Shown here in pieces: positions 41,537-41,607 of a DNA stretch of 41,607 nucleotides. The DNA is from Lachnospiraceae bacterium (lineage in GTDB: Bacteria > Bacillota > Clostridia > Lachnospirales > Lachnospiraceae). The stretch covers positions 1-41,607 of the forward strand of contig JAUNCZ010000030.1 in the NCBI GenBank assembly GCA_030526405.1. Direction: 5' to 3'. Numbering within the stretch: the first letter of the stretch is position 1; the number at the start of each line of letters is the position of its first letter. The notes below the pieces were generated by a model. The model did no database searches and was not told the origin of the DNA. It saw only the letters and a list, made by a program, of their open reading frames with translations. A program made the translations under genes and the position numbers.

Positions 41537-41607
41537 ATACTATTATATTAAATAACTAAGACTTCCCATACCCAAAATGGGCTTCGCACCTTGAAAAATC
41601 AATATTT

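Noticed and set aside
1..41607. CRISPR arrays, tRNA or rRNA genes, insertion-sequence transposases
   Set aside because: No regularly spaced repeats, cloverleaf-like sequences, rRNA segments or transposase motifs were seen by reading. A tRNAscan or IS search would settle this.

Overview
The window looks like a chromosomal segment of an anaerobic Firmicute of class Clostridia, most probably a Lachnospiraceae member (Blautia-like). This rests on gene content: an oxygen-independent cobalamin pathway, a T-box leader, a RACo-type corrinoid activator, and strong GGAGG ribosome sites. No rRNA or tRNA was seen, so the genus is inference. Nearly all genes are on the minus strand; only the ABC-F gene and a small kinase gene are on the plus strand.

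Region 1 (1-3.3 kb) holds a dispersed composite repeat (127-473), 6-phosphofructokinase and a membrane-anchored CapA-like protein. Region 2 (3.4-20.4 kb) is a run of 17 genes, many overlapping, read leftwards from a strong promoter at 20.41-20.44 kb: cobT, cobU, cobS, a short cobU paralog, cobC, an amidohydrolase, cbiD, cbiL, cbiF, cbiG, cbiH, a cobK-cbiE-cbiT fusion, cbiA, cbiB, cobD, cbiP and cbiC. They cover corrin-ring synthesis from cobalt-factor II through nucleotide-loop assembly. Cobaltochelatase, corrinoid adenosyltransferase, lower-ligand synthesis and cobalt uptake are not in the window. The leader is only about 49 nt, and no B12 riboswitch is visible.

Region 3 (20.6-32.5 kb) has a dGTPase-like gene without its HD half, threonine synthase with a structured leader, and inositol catabolism genes (iolE, a TIM-barrel isomerase, iolG, iolB) beside an AraC regulator. 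A tryptophan ABC transporter (trpXYZ) lies between iolG and iolB. Its T-box leader has a readable UGG specifier. A second copy of the composite repeat lies between trpZ and iolB in the opposite orientation. Inverted repeats with TTGTG/CACAA half-sites lie upstream of iolE and of the isomerase-iolG pair, suggesting a shared regulator.

Region 4 (32.8-41.6 kb) contains an ABC-F ATPase, a [2Fe-2S]/ASKHA corrinoid-protein activator, an unannotated 54-codon ORF, an APH-like kinase, an HxxxD-type acyltransferase, an ABM-fold protein and NADP-type isocitrate dehydrogenase. Upstream of the last gene is a repeat-rich non-coding stretch.

The strongest candidates for something undescribed are the composite repeat, whose terminal arms differ between copies yet stay complementary; the amidohydrolase and truncated CobU paralog inside the cobalamin operon; and an 80-nt structured RNA after iolG.
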